DNA of 64,000 nucleotides. Source: Micromonospora echinospora. Lineage in GTDB: Bacteria > Actinomycetota > Actinomycetes > Mycobacteriales > Micromonosporaceae. The stretch's first letter is position 1; every line of letters starts with the position of its first letter. Positions 27,963 through 34,439 of this stretch are shown in pieces. The stretch spans positions 7,695,501 to 7,759,500 of the forward strand of contig NZ_LT607413.1 in NCBI RefSeq assembly GCF_900091495.1. Direction: 5' to 3'. The notes under the pieces are model-generated. The model worked only from the letters and a program-made list of their open reading frames with translations, searched no databases and had not been told where the DNA came from. The position numbers and the translations under genes are program-made.

Positions 27963-28197
27963 CACGCACGTCTACAGTCGCCCGGCGTGGCGTTGCCGGA
28001 CGTGTGGGGCCCCGTGGCCGTGTCAGCCGGCGAAGCTGCGTCTCCTCGGCGAGTACAAGAAAGACCGGCTCGCCCTGTCGATGTACCTCGGGACGCTGCT
28101 CGACGTCGCGGTGTCCGAGGTGCCCGCCGACAGTGGAGAGAACCTGCTCGAACGCTTCGTGTCGTGGGCGCGTCCGCCGCGCCGGCCGAGGTACTGA
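27940..28197 (+). CDS. Small CxxC-WPC protein (paralogue)
   Basis: An 85-residue protein with WRCRTCGAPWPCQPAKLRLL near the N-terminus, followed by a helical region (YKKDRLALSMYLGTLLDVAVSEV). Database entries of this type are sometimes called flavin reductase, without support in the sequence here. GGGAGGTGTGGCCGA inside the preceding gene provides the ribosome site, and the genes overlap by 23 bp. The terminator at 28210 ends this small operon. Confidence 0.75.
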   Translation: MPRPHPGSTHVYSRPAWRCRTCGAPWPCQPAKLRLLGEYKKDRLALSMYLGTLLDVAVSEVPADSGENLLERFVSWARPPRRPRY

Positions 28198-28209
28198 CCT
28201 GCTGAAACT

Positions 28210-28237
28210 GCCCGTCCCGGTGTCGCCCGGGGCGGGC
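28210..28237 (+). terminator. Terminator before early-type promoter 1
   Basis: GCCCGTCCC pairs with GGGGCGGGC (one G-T pair) and is followed by TCAAACTTTCTTT. It isolates the Cys-rich operon from the promoter element that follows. Confidence 0.7.
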
Positions 28238-28250
28238 TCAAACTTTCTTT

Positions 28251-28280
28251 GAACACCTTGGGGTCCCCTGGCGCATAGGG
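28251..28280 (+). promoter_or_regulatory. Early-type promoter element 1
   Basis: GAACACC, 16 bases, CATAGGG. The same bipartite sequence with identical 16-base spacing recurs upstream of early and accessory genes in this prophage. A leader hairpin CGTGTC-N7-GACACG follows at 28283-28301. Confidence 0.75.
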
Positions 28281-28320
28281 GCCGTGTCCGCAAGAGACAC
28301 GAGCCCAGGAGGCCCGAGCA

Positions 28321-29562
28321 ATGATGCAGAACTTCCCCGCGCGTGCGAACGGTGACAAGCTGACCGAGGACGCGCAGGTGTACGTGGACGCCGACGGTCG
28401 CCGGCCCGACTCGCAGGGTGCGTACCTGGGTCTGACCCTGCCGGGCAAGATCGAGTCCGTGTGGCTGAACCCGGACGCCGCCCGGCGGATGGGCGAGTGG
28501 TTCGCGACCCGCTACGGCGTCGGTGGCTACCTCGGCGCGAAGGCCGGCGAGACCGTGAAGGTCCTGAACCGGGACGGCTCGCTGAAGCGGACCGAGAAGG
28601 TCGCCGATGCGATCGACTTCGACGGCGAGTACCTGATGGAGGACGGCAGCTACGTATCGGCCGTCTTCGTCCGCCACGCCGCCGCGATCCTGCCCGAGGA
28701 CGAGAAGCCGGCCGAGCCGGTCGCCCTGAAGGTCGGCGACGTGGTCGAGCTGAAGCCGAACGCGAAGACGACCAACGGGGGCGGTGTCTACTTCGCGGCG
28801 GACGTGACCCGGGTCCGGGTCGAGCGCGCCATGAACGAGCGTGGCAACTGCCTGGTCCACCGCGTGAACGGCTCGGGGGGCGTCACCACGCAGAACGTCG
28901 GCCGCGCCTACCTGGGCGACCCGATCGCGGCCGAGCCCTTCGCGCCGGAGGTCGGCGGGGTGTACGCGCTGAAGCCGGGCGCGCTCACGTCGTTCGGGAC
29001 GTGCACCCTGAACGGGCGCGGTGTGACCCGGGTCGAGGTCACGTCCGGTCCGGACGACGACGGCGACCTGGTCATCCGGGCGCTCGACGGCGACGGGACG
29101 CGGACCGGCGCGTACGTCCTCCCGTCGGGCCTCGCCCCGCTGGCCGAGGCCCCGGCCGCCCCGAAGACCGGCCCGTTGGAGGCCGGCGAGGAGGCCGAGG
29201 TGGTCGAGTCGTGGGGCGTGGACTTCCGGGTCGGCGACCGCGTGACCGTGGTGCGGCGCTTCATGAGCTTCGGCGAGGAGTTCATCGAGGTGACGCACAA
29301 CCGGAAGGGCGTGTCGGGCGACTGCTACCCGCGTCGGCTGAAGCGTCCCGCCGCCGACCGGCCGTGGGCTGTCGGTGACGAGGCGATCGTGACGGAGGAC
29401 TACCCGACCCACGCGAGCGTCCGCGCGGGTGACCGCGTCCGCATCACGGACCTGCCGAGCGTGCGTGACGACCGCTACCGCGCCGAGTTCGTCTCGGGCC
29501 GGGGTGGCGCGCACGGGGGCGGCGGATGGTTCATCCCCGCTTCCGCCCTGCGCCGCCCGTAA
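28321..29562 (+). CDS. Accessory protein with repeated SH3-like domains
   Basis: A 413-residue soluble protein not matching a known enzyme. After an N-terminal region (residues 1-130) come several beta-rich units of SH3/KOW type: LKVGDVVELKPNAKT, VGGVYALKPGALTSFG, DFRVGDRVTVVRRFMSFGEEF and SVRAGDRVRITDLPS. The YxLxPGA module recurs in the two downstream genes, so the cassette grew by domain duplication. ATG at 28321 follows CCCAGGAGGCCCGAGCA. It is expressed from early-type promoter 1 and ends in a strong terminator. Such domains often bind nucleic acid or protein tails; a host-takeover or anti-defence role is speculation. Confidence 0.75.
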   Translation: MMQNFPARANGDKLTEDAQVYVDADGRRPDSQGAYLGLTLPGKIESVWLNPDAARRMGEWFATRYGVGGYLGAKAGETVKVLNRDGSLKRTEKVADAIDFDGEYLMEDGSYVSAVFVRHAAAILPEDEKPAEPVALKVGDVVELKPNAKTTNGGGVYFAADVTRVRVERAMNERGNCLVHRVNGSGGVTTQNVGRAYLGDPIAAEPFAPEVGGVYALKPGALTSFGTCTLNGRGVTRVEVTSGPDDDGDLVIRALDGDGTRTGAYVLPSGLAPLAEAPAAPKTGPLEAGEEAEVVESWGVDFRVGDRVTVVRRFMSFGEEFIEVTHNRKGVSGDCYPRRLKRPAADRPWAVGDEAIVTEDYPTHASVRAGDRVRITDLPSVRDDRYRAEFVSGRGGAHGGGGWFIPASALRRP

Positions 29563-29570
29563 CACCCCCT

Positions 29571-29607
29571 GAAGAAGCCCGTCCCCTGCTCGGGGGCGGG
29601 CTTCTTC
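29571..29607 (+). terminator. Strong terminator
   Basis: GAAGAAGCCCGTCCCC and GGGGGCGGGCTTCTTC form a long stem, then TGTTTCTCCC. It directly precedes early-type promoter 2. Confidence 0.88.
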
Positions 29608-29628
29608 TGTTTCTCCCGAAAGTCGCGT

Positions 29629-29658
29629 GAACACCCCGGGCGGCCCTGGCGCATAGGG
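29629..29658 (+). promoter_or_regulatory. Early-type promoter element 2
   Basis: GAACACC-N16-CATAGGG, followed by leader hairpin GTGTC-N7-GACAC (29662-29678), very like promoter 1. Confidence 0.75.
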
Positions 29659-29694
29659 CGTGTGTCCGAACGAGACACGACAGCGGAGGGCCGC

Positions 29695-30543
29695 ATGGCA
29701 CGGAAGATTTTCGAGCACACCGACGGCGACGGCGACGGCTTCCACATCGACCACTACCCGTCGGCACCCGGCAACTTGGTTCTTCTGGCGAAGTCGCGCG
29801 CGGGGACGATCGTTCCCGTCGAGCTGAAGCCGGGGGCCGACGTCGACCGGCTTCGCGCCGCGCTCGCCCCACACGGCACCCCGGAGCCCGCGACCGACGC
29901 CGGTCCCGGCCCGATCCTCGACCTGACGGACGTCGAGGGCGACACGCTGACCGTTTACACGCGGTCGAGCCGTGAGAACCCGATCGCGCTCACGATCAAC
30001 GCCGAGACGGACGACGAGCAGACCGTCTGGCTGACCCCGGCGCGCGTGACCGAGCTGCGGGCGGCCCTGGCCTCGCACGACCCGGCCGAGGTGCCGACGA
30101 CCGGGACGGCGCTTCACGAGCTGGCCGAGCGCGTGACCCGTCCGACGGCCCCGGTCGCCGCGATCGAGGTCGGCCGCGAGTACCGGTTGCTGCCGGGTGC
30201 GAAGCTCCACACCGATTTCGGCGACGTGAGTACGGGTCTCGCGACCTCGGGCACCACGCGGGTCGTCGTGACCAACCCGAAGACGCGCCGGGGGAACGCC
30301 ACCGTAACCGCCGTGGACGGCGTCAACGCGGGAACGCCGAATTGGAGTGTGGCACCCGAATTCCTCGCCCCGCTCCCCGGCGACGCCGCCGAGGCACTGT
30401 GGGTGCTCCCCGACCCGGCCGACTCGCTCGACCCGGCGCGGGTCGCGGCGTGGGAGAAGGCGTCGACCATGCTGGACGGTCGCGCGGCCCACGTGGACGA
30501 CGTGTTGCGCCTCGCTGAGTTCCTGATCGGGGACGCGGCATGA
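29695..30543 (+). CDS. Accessory protein with YRLLPGA module
   Basis: A 282-residue protein. The first 115 residues contain two short repeats of similar form (VELKPGADVDRLRAALAPHGTP and VWLTPARVTELRAALASHDP). The middle has VGREYRLLPGAKLHTDFG...SVAPEFLAPL, the module shared with neighbouring genes, and the C-terminus is helical (AWEKASTMLDGRAAHVDDVLRLAEFL). GCGGAGGGCCGC fixes ATG at 29695. It overlaps the next gene by ATGA, so four genes form one operon. Function unknown. Confidence 0.75.
   Translation: MARKIFEHTDGDGDGFHIDHYPSAPGNLVLLAKSRAGTIVPVELKPGADVDRLRAALAPHGTPEPATDAGPGPILDLTDVEGDTLTVYTRSSRENPIALTINAETDDEQTVWLTPARVTELRAALASHDPAEVPTTGTALHELAERVTRPTAPVAAIEVGREYRLLPGAKLHTDFGDVSTGLATSGTTRVVVTNPKTRRGNATVTAVDGVNAGTPNWSVAPEFLAPLPGDAAEALWVLPDPADSLDPARVAAWEKASTMLDGRAAHVDDVLRLAEFLIGDAA
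29952..29961 (+). promoter_or_regulatory. GTTTACACG motif (site 3), intragenic
   Basis: CGTTTACACG encodes part of L-T-V-Y-T in an accessory gene, using GTT and ACG where GTC and ACC are favoured. Confidence 0.5.
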
Positions 30544-30857
30544 GGCGCACTCTCCCCTACACCCTCGGCGGTGCCTTGCTCGGCACCGTCGGGGGCGTTG
30601 CCCTCGCGCTCGACGCGTGGTGGCTGACGTGGGTCGCGTGGTTCGTCTACTTCGCGGCCGTCGAAGGTGCGGCGCTGTTCAACTCCCGCACCGGCGACAC
30701 CCTGAGCGAGCACGTGTGGTTGTGGTTCGGCACGCAGCGCCGGAAGGCCGGCGAGCCCCCACGCGAGGTGACCGGGTGGGTTCGGTTCCGGCGGTTCGTG
30801 TTGCTCGCGTTCGTGACGTGGTTGGCAGTGCACTTTCTGACGGGAGGGCTTTTCTGA
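30540..30857 (+). CDS. Actinophage small membrane protein
   Basis: A 105-residue protein with hydrophobic segments at about 7-26, 28-47 and 85-103 (LGGALLGTVGGVALALDAWW; WVAWFVYFAAVEGAALF; FVLLAFVTWLAVHFLTGG). The central loop contains DTLSEHVWLWFGTQ, a pattern I associate with membrane proteins of actinobacterial phages. It starts at an ATGA overlap with the previous gene and ends at another with the next. It may alter the host envelope or block superinfection; function unknown. Confidence 0.75.
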   Translation: MRRTLPYTLGGALLGTVGGVALALDAWWLTWVAWFVYFAAVEGAALFNSRTGDTLSEHVWLWFGTQRRKAGEPPREVTGWVRFRRFVLLAFVTWLAVHFLTGGLF

Positions 30858-31381
30858 TGAGTGAGGCTTACTTCGGCCGGCTGCGCGTGTCGGACATCTT
30901 CGACGGCGACGGCGAAATGCGATTCGAGGGTGTCGGTTCTGGCGGCGTCGGGACCTACGTCAAGCGCGCCGAGGTCGCCCGGCTGCGCGACCACCTGACG
31001 GCCGTCCTGGGCGACGGGCCGAAGCCGGTCGCGGGCGACGCGGGCGCGGTCGAGGTGGGGCGGGAGTACCGGCTGCTGCCGGGGGCCTGCCGTTCGGGCG
31101 GGTACGCGGCGCTGACGGACTACTTCGGCCCCGCTCGGGTGCGGGTGATCCGGCTTCCGGACGCCGACGGCGACGTGTTCGTGGAGACGTGCGACGGCGC
31201 GCGGAGCGTGTACGTGCTGCCGCAATACCTCGCCCCGCTCGACCCCTCCCCCGCGCCGGCTGCGGCCGACGTGGTGAGGGCGGCCCGGGAGACCGCCGCC
31301 GAGGCGGGCCGGCTCGGTATGCGCAACGTCTCTAGCCTATTCGGCCGCTTCGCCGACGCTCTCGAAGGGAAGGCCCCGTGA
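30857..31381 (+). CDS. Accessory protein with YRLLPGA module
   Basis: A 174-residue protein. The N-terminal 55 residues form a small domain (YFGRLRVSDIFDGDGEMRFEG, VKRAEVARLRDHLTAVLG), then VGREYRLLPGACRSGGYA...YVLPQYLAPL repeats the module of the two preceding large genes, followed by a helical tail. ATGA overlaps tie it to both neighbours. It looks like a reduced paralogue of 29695-30543. Confidence 0.75.
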   Translation: MSEAYFGRLRVSDIFDGDGEMRFEGVGSGGVGTYVKRAEVARLRDHLTAVLGDGPKPVAGDAGAVEVGREYRLLPGACRSGGYAALTDYFGPARVRVIRLPDADGDVFVETCDGARSVYVLPQYLAPLDPSPAPAAADVVRAARETAAEAGRLGMRNVSSLFGRFADALEGKAP

Positions 31382-31803
31382 CCCTCACCCCTACCAGCGC
31401 GCTCGCCGAGGCGCGCGAGTTCGTACTGTCCCTGCCCGGTGCCGGCGAGCTGGACGCCGCCGCGCTCGCTCAACAGATCAACGGCATCGCAACGCTGCTG
31501 CTGGAGTACGCCGAGCGCCCGGCCCCGGACGACGAGATCGACACCGACGCCGAGCCCGGCCCGCTGGGCGCGTTGTCGTCGGTCCCGTGCACTGTGGTCC
31601 CGTCCGACTCCGCTTGGGTCGACGCTTACCAGACCGTCCGGGGCAAGCGGGTCCGGCTCGGCCTGGTGGACGGGTCGACGCGGCCGAACATCGTCGTGAC
31701 GCCGTCGGATGCCCGCCGGTACGCCGCCGGCATCCTGAACGCCGCCGACGAGGCCGACGGTACGTCGCGGCTGCTCTTCGGCATCGGTTCCCCGCAGTCC
31801 TGA
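31378..31803 (+). CDS. Accessory protein of SH3-cassette operon
   Basis: A 141-residue soluble protein: an N-terminal helical half (ALAEAREFVLSLPGAGELDAAALAQQINGI) and a C-terminal half with VRLGLVDGSTRPNIVVTPSDARRYAAGILNAADEADG. The phrase in which substrate-like beta strands precede a helix resembles the repeats in 29695-30543 (VWLTPARVTELRAAL), suggesting distant relation. GTGA overlap with the preceding gene; a strong terminator follows. Function unknown. Confidence 0.7.
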   Translation: MTLTPTSALAEAREFVLSLPGAGELDAAALAQQINGIATLLLEYAERPAPDDEIDTDAEPGPLGALSSVPCTVVPSDSAWVDAYQTVRGKRVRLGLVDGSTRPNIVVTPSDARRYAAGILNAADEADGTSRLLFGIGSPQS

Positions 31804-31813
31804 CCGCACCCCA

Positions 31814-31848
31814 AAGGGCCCGCCTGGCTTCGTGCTGGGCGGGCCCTT
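31814..31848 (+). terminator. Strong terminator
   Basis: AAGGGCCCGCC and GGCGGGCCCTT form an 11-bp stem with a 13-base loop, ending the accessory operon. Confidence 0.85.
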
Positions 31849-31869
31849 CCCGTATCCGAAGGAGGAAGG

Positions 31870-32145
31870 ATGACCGACCCGCTCGCCGAGCTGGCCGCCG
31901 TGGTCGCCGAGCGCCACGCCCTCGACCCGGCGGACTTCGCGGCCCGCGTCCGCCGCCAGCTCGCCCGCAGGATGGCCCGGGGGCGCATCCCGTTCAAGGT
32001 GTGCCCTGCCTGCGGCGAGGCGCTTCCCGCGCTGTCCTTCGCCGAGGACATCAGCAAGGGCGACGGGCTAAAGGTCGTGTGTCGCGAGTGCGACGCCGCC
32101 CGGCAGGCCGAACGAAGATCAGCGTCTCCCAGCCCTGGCGCATAG
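31870..32145 (+). CDS. Zinc-ribbon protein, HNH/EndoVII-like fragment
   Basis: A 91-residue protein with a helical N-terminus and a two-pair zinc site: VCPACGEALPALSFAEDISKGDGLKVVCRECDAAR. This CPxCG...F...K.DGL...CRxC pattern is the first zinc half of recombination endonuclease VII-type HNH proteins, but the catalytic half is missing, so it may be DNA-binding only. GAAGGAGGAAGG precedes the ATG. Its 3' end overlaps early-type element 3. Confidence 0.75.
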   Translation: MTDPLAELAAVVAERHALDPADFAARVRRQLARRMARGRIPFKVCPACGEALPALSFAEDISKGDGLKVVCRECDAARQAERRSASPSPGA

Positions 32146-32146
32146 G
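32118..32146 (+). promoter_or_regulatory. Early-type promoter element 3 (degenerate -35)
   Basis: CCCTGGCGCATAGG matches the downstream half of the family, but the upstream GAACACC half is not preserved (ATCAGCG at the expected place). It may be weak or decayed. Confidence 0.5.
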
Positions 32147-32486
32147 AGTAGTAGAGGCAGGGAGCCGTGTAAACGGACCCGCCCCTAGCCGCTACGGCCC
32201 CGCTCTGCCGACGACCTGTGTGCCCCTAGGGACAGGCTCGGGAGCGGGGCGCGTATGCGTCGTGAACGCCCCGGTCCGCCTCTGCCCTCGGGCACGCCGC
32301 CGGGGTTCCGCTCGCCTCGGGCGGGCGCTCTCCTTTCGGACCTGGCCGTGAGAGCACCCGCCCGAGCGCCATACCCACGCCCCCGGCGTGCGCTCCACCC
32401 GCTACCGATCAACGACCCGACGCCACGGCGCGGGATGCGGGTGTCGAGTGCCCCGGGGGCGTTCGTCTTCTACCTGGGAGGGTCTG
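32147..32486. other. Noncoding stretch before HNH gene
   Basis: About 340 bp. It holds a GTTTACACG motif at 32166. An open frame from 32255 is Pro/Arg-rich without recognisable features and is not called. It may be a leader region of the packaging operon. Confidence 0.5.
32166..32175 (-). promoter_or_regulatory. GTTTACACG motif (site 4)
   Basis: CGTGTAAACG followed by GACC, as at site 1, 20 bp after promoter element 3. Confidence 0.55.
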
Positions 32487-32786
32487 ATGACCTGGGAGGG
32501 GTCAGACCGAAGGGCCCGCCTGCCGCATGATTGGGCCCTGCGCAGACTGCGGGCCCTACGCCGGGACGGGTACCGATGCCGCCAGGTGTTCAGCACTGGT
32601 GAGCGGTGCGGTGCCCCGGGGTCCGAGGTAGACCATGTGGTGCGTGGTGACAACCACGACCTATCCAATCTTCAGACGCTCTGCTCGTACTGCCACGGTG
32701 TGAAGACCGCAGCCGAGGCCGCCGCTGCTCGGCGACCGAGGCCGAAGCGAGCGCGCGAGCCCGAGCGTCATCCTGGCGAGCTGTGA
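32487..32786 (+). CDS. HNH endonuclease
   Basis: A 99-residue HNH nuclease: RDGYRCRQVFSTGERCGAPGSEVDHVVRGDNHDLSNLQTLCSYCHGVKT contains the zinc Cys residues, the catalytic DH pair, the Asn and the terminal H of the fold. In tailed phages with cos ends such a gene lies next to the terminase and is required for end cleavage. GGGAGGGTCTG precedes the ATG. The noncoding, structured region just downstream is where a cos site would be expected. Confidence 0.9.
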   Translation: MTWEGSDRRARLPHDWALRRLRALRRDGYRCRQVFSTGERCGAPGSEVDHVVRGDNHDLSNLQTLCSYCHGVKTAAEAAAARRPRPKRAREPERHPGEL

Positions 32787-32917
32787 CTCTGTGTGTTGTC
32801 ACGCAGCGTGAGGGGTGGGGGGTGGCCCCCTCCCGCTCGCTCCCCCCACCGAAGCGGCATAGCGCCTCGGGCTCTGTACGGGCATAGAGGTCGCAACGGA
32901 GGGTCACTAACGCCGAT

Positions 32918-32927
32918 CGTTTACACG
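32918..32927 (+). promoter_or_regulatory. GTTTACACG motif (site 5)
   Basis: CGTTTACACG in the noncoding interval between the HNH gene and the structured region. Confidence 0.55.
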
Positions 32928-32952
32928 CTCTGTTACCGCCCGAGGAGGGCCG

Positions 32953-33054
32953 ATGCTGGAGATTAGCGCCGGCCGCCACCCCGCGACCCGGCACTTCGAG
33001 CCGCTCTTCGCGTTCGGGCACCTGTGGTTGCGGGGTTGTGAGGCTGACCCGTGA
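32953..33054 (+). CDS. Possible 33-residue peptide
   Basis: CGAGGAGGGCCG is a strong ribosome site before ATG at 32953, and the frame encodes 33 residues including RHPATRHFEPLFAFGHL. The peptide ends just inside the left arm of the inverted repeat at 33042. It could be a leader peptide or a truncated relic of a small phage protein. Confidence 0.35.
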   Translation: MLEISAGRHPATRHFEPLFAFGHLWLRGCEADP

Positions 33055-33137
33055 CCCGGGGGACCTGCAACTAAAGAACGCCCATTAGCCCAGCGTCGTC
33101 CCCCGGGGGCTTACCTGGCTATCCGGACGGGTCAGCC
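33042..33137. other. Nested inverted repeats; candidate cos or structured RNA
   Basis: An outer perfect 11-bp pair (GGCTGACCCGT 33042-33052; ACGGGTCAGCC 33127-33137) encloses an inner perfect 10-bp pair (CCCGGGGGAC 33055-33064; GTCCCCCGGG 33098-33107). The interval 32787-33280 is otherwise gene-poor and sits between the HNH and terminase genes. A packaging site or a noncoding RNA fold would fit. Confidence 0.6.
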
Positions 33138-33234
33138 ATCAAAGCGCGAAACCCGGCCCGCCCACCGTCCGGAGGACTACCGGGTCCGCTTCCCGGTGCT
33201 ACTGCCCCGGGCAACCCAACTGTACCCGAACGTC

Positions 33235-33268
33235 GGCCCGCCGCTGGCACGTAGCCGAACGGCGGGCC
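33235..33268 (-). terminator. Terminator after lipoprotein gene
   Basis: GGCCCGCCG and CGGCGGGCC form a 9-bp stem just past the 3' end of the reverse-strand lipoprotein gene. Confidence 0.65.
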
Positions 33269-33280
33269 CCTGGGCGTTCG

Positions 33281-33832
33281 TTAGAGCTTGCCCTCGAACA
33301 GAGCGACCGAGTCCCCGAGCGCATTCGGCTCGACGGTCACCGCGATCACGCTCGTGTCCTTCGTCGGCGCGCTGAAGGCGTACTTCGCGGTGCGCTTCTG
33401 GCCCGTCGCGATAGTCGACGTGAAGCCCCCCGTGATGCCCTTCTCGCTGTCGAAGACCGGCTCGGCCTGGGTCCCCTCGGCTCCGAACGAGGCCGTTACG
33501 TTGGCGAGGGTGAGGTCTAGGGGCTCGGTCCCCTTGTTCTCGATCGTGATCGAGAAGACCGCCGCCGAGTTGCCGCGCTGGTGACCGGCGGACGTTCCCG
33601 ACGGCGTGAACTTCGTCGGCTTGCCGACGGTCACGACAACGCCGCCGTCAAGGGTCACGGCTTCCGCCCCCATCGCGGCGACCGTCTTCTTCTCCGGGGC
33701 CGCACTCGACGCAGCGGCCTTCGGCTGCGAAACGTCGGTCACCTTGCCCGTGTCACCACCCCCGCCGCCGCATCCCAGCGCTACGACGCCGCCGAGGACC
33801 ACGGCCACCACTGACCACCGCTTGTTACGCAT
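33281..33832 (-). CDS. Secreted lipoprotein, DUF4352-like
   Basis: A 183-residue lipoprotein: RNKRWSVVAVVLGGVVALGC is a lipobox signal peptide with Cys21, followed by a Gly/Ser/Lys linker and a beta-sandwich domain (VVTVGKPTKFTPSG, FSITIENKGTEPLDL, KRTAKYAFSAP, VIAVTVEPN) resembling DUF4352. It is the only late-region gene on the reverse strand, a typical position for a lysogenic-conversion gene expressed from the prophage. Phage lipoproteins of this kind can prevent superinfection by blocking DNA entry; that role is inferred. A CGCTAAACG-type site lies in its promoter region. Confidence 0.85.
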   Translation of the reverse strand: MRNKRWSVVAVVLGGVVALGCGGGGGDTGKVTDVSQPKAAASSAAPEKKTVAAMGAEAVTLDGGVVVTVGKPTKFTPSGTSAGHQRGNSAAVFSITIENKGTEPLDLTLANVTASFGAEGTQAEPVFDSEKGITGGFTSTIATGQKRTAKYAFSAPTKDTSVIAVTVEPNALGDSVALFEGKL

Positions 33833-33883
33833 TCCTTAGGACTCCCTTAAGTGGACGAACGCCGCCGGCCATCGTGGCACGTG

Positions 33884-33899
33884 CGCGCAGCGTTTAGCG
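33884..33899 (-). promoter_or_regulatory. CGCTAAACG-type site between divergent genes
   Basis: The reverse complement reads CGCTAAACGCTGCGCG. It lies between the lipoprotein start (52 bp away) and the terminase operon, so one repressor could act on both directions. Confidence 0.55.
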
Positions 33900-33961
33900 A
33901 TGGGCCTTCGGGTCGGGTTGCTGACACCGATCGAGGAGTCCGAACGTCCGGAAGTACCCCC

Positions 33962-33969
33962 GTTTAAAC
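33962..33969. promoter_or_regulatory. GTTTAAAC site before terminase
   Basis: CCGTTTAAACAC, 20 bp before the small terminase start. One of three GTTTAAAC copies in the prophage, all between genes. Confidence 0.4.
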
Positions 33970-33989
33970 ACATGAGAGGAGGTCCCGCC

Positions 33990-34439
33990 GTGGCCCGTGG
34001 CACCATGCACGCGCCGAAGCCGGACGGCCAGCGCCGCCGCCGCAACGCCCCGACGCACGGCGAGACCGTCCTTCCCGACGACGACGTGGTCCGGGGGCCC
34101 GAGCTGGCCGGGCTGACCGCAGGCCGCGAGTTCCGCCCCGAGACGGTCGCATGGTTCGACACCTGGCGACGATCCCCGCAGGCCGCCGTCTTCATCTCGA
34201 CCGACTGGCTTCGCCTGGCGACCCTCGCGCCCATCGTTGACGCGTACTGGCGTCGCCCCTCGGCCGCCGCGCTGTCCGAGATCCGGATGAACGAAGAGCG
34301 CCTAGGCGCGACCGTGGTCGACCGGATGAGGGCTCGGATGCGGGTCGAGACCGACGACGAGGCCGCCGAGGGCGACCTTCCCGCCGGGGTGACGTCCCTT
34401 TCCGAGCGTCGCGCGTCGCTGCGCGACCGGCTCGCGTGA
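33990..34439 (+). CDS. Terminase small subunit
   Basis: A 149-residue protein with the layout of P27/actinophage small terminases: a basic N-terminus (HAPKPDGQRRRRNAPTHGE), then AGREFRPETVAWFDTWRRSPQAAVFISTDWLRLATLAPIVDAYWR, and a C-terminal helical tail. It recognises the packaging site and recruits the large subunit. GAGAGGAGGTCCCGCC selects GTG at 33990. It overlaps the large subunit start by GTGA. Confidence 0.85.
   Translation: MARGTMHAPKPDGQRRRRNAPTHGETVLPDDDVVRGPELAGLTAGREFRPETVAWFDTWRRSPQAAVFISTDWLRLATLAPIVDAYWRRPSAAALSEIRMNEERLGATVVDRMRARMRVETDDEAAEGDLPAGVTSLSERRASLRDRLA

Noticed and set aside
27868..30492. An 874-residue reverse-strand open frame across the accessory cassette
   Set aside because: It covers several plus-strand genes with good ribosome sites, early promoters and terminators, and its composition is that of a shadow frame.
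32255..32530. A 91-residue frame before the HNH gene
   Set aside because: Pro/Arg-rich, overlaps the HNH start and ribosome site, and shows no motif.
32953..33054. Assignment of the 33-residue frame to a known anti-defence family of small actinophage proteins
   Set aside because: Only a short HPxT...F.FxHL resemblance; the expected continuation is missing in all frames, so it is kept only as a possible peptide.
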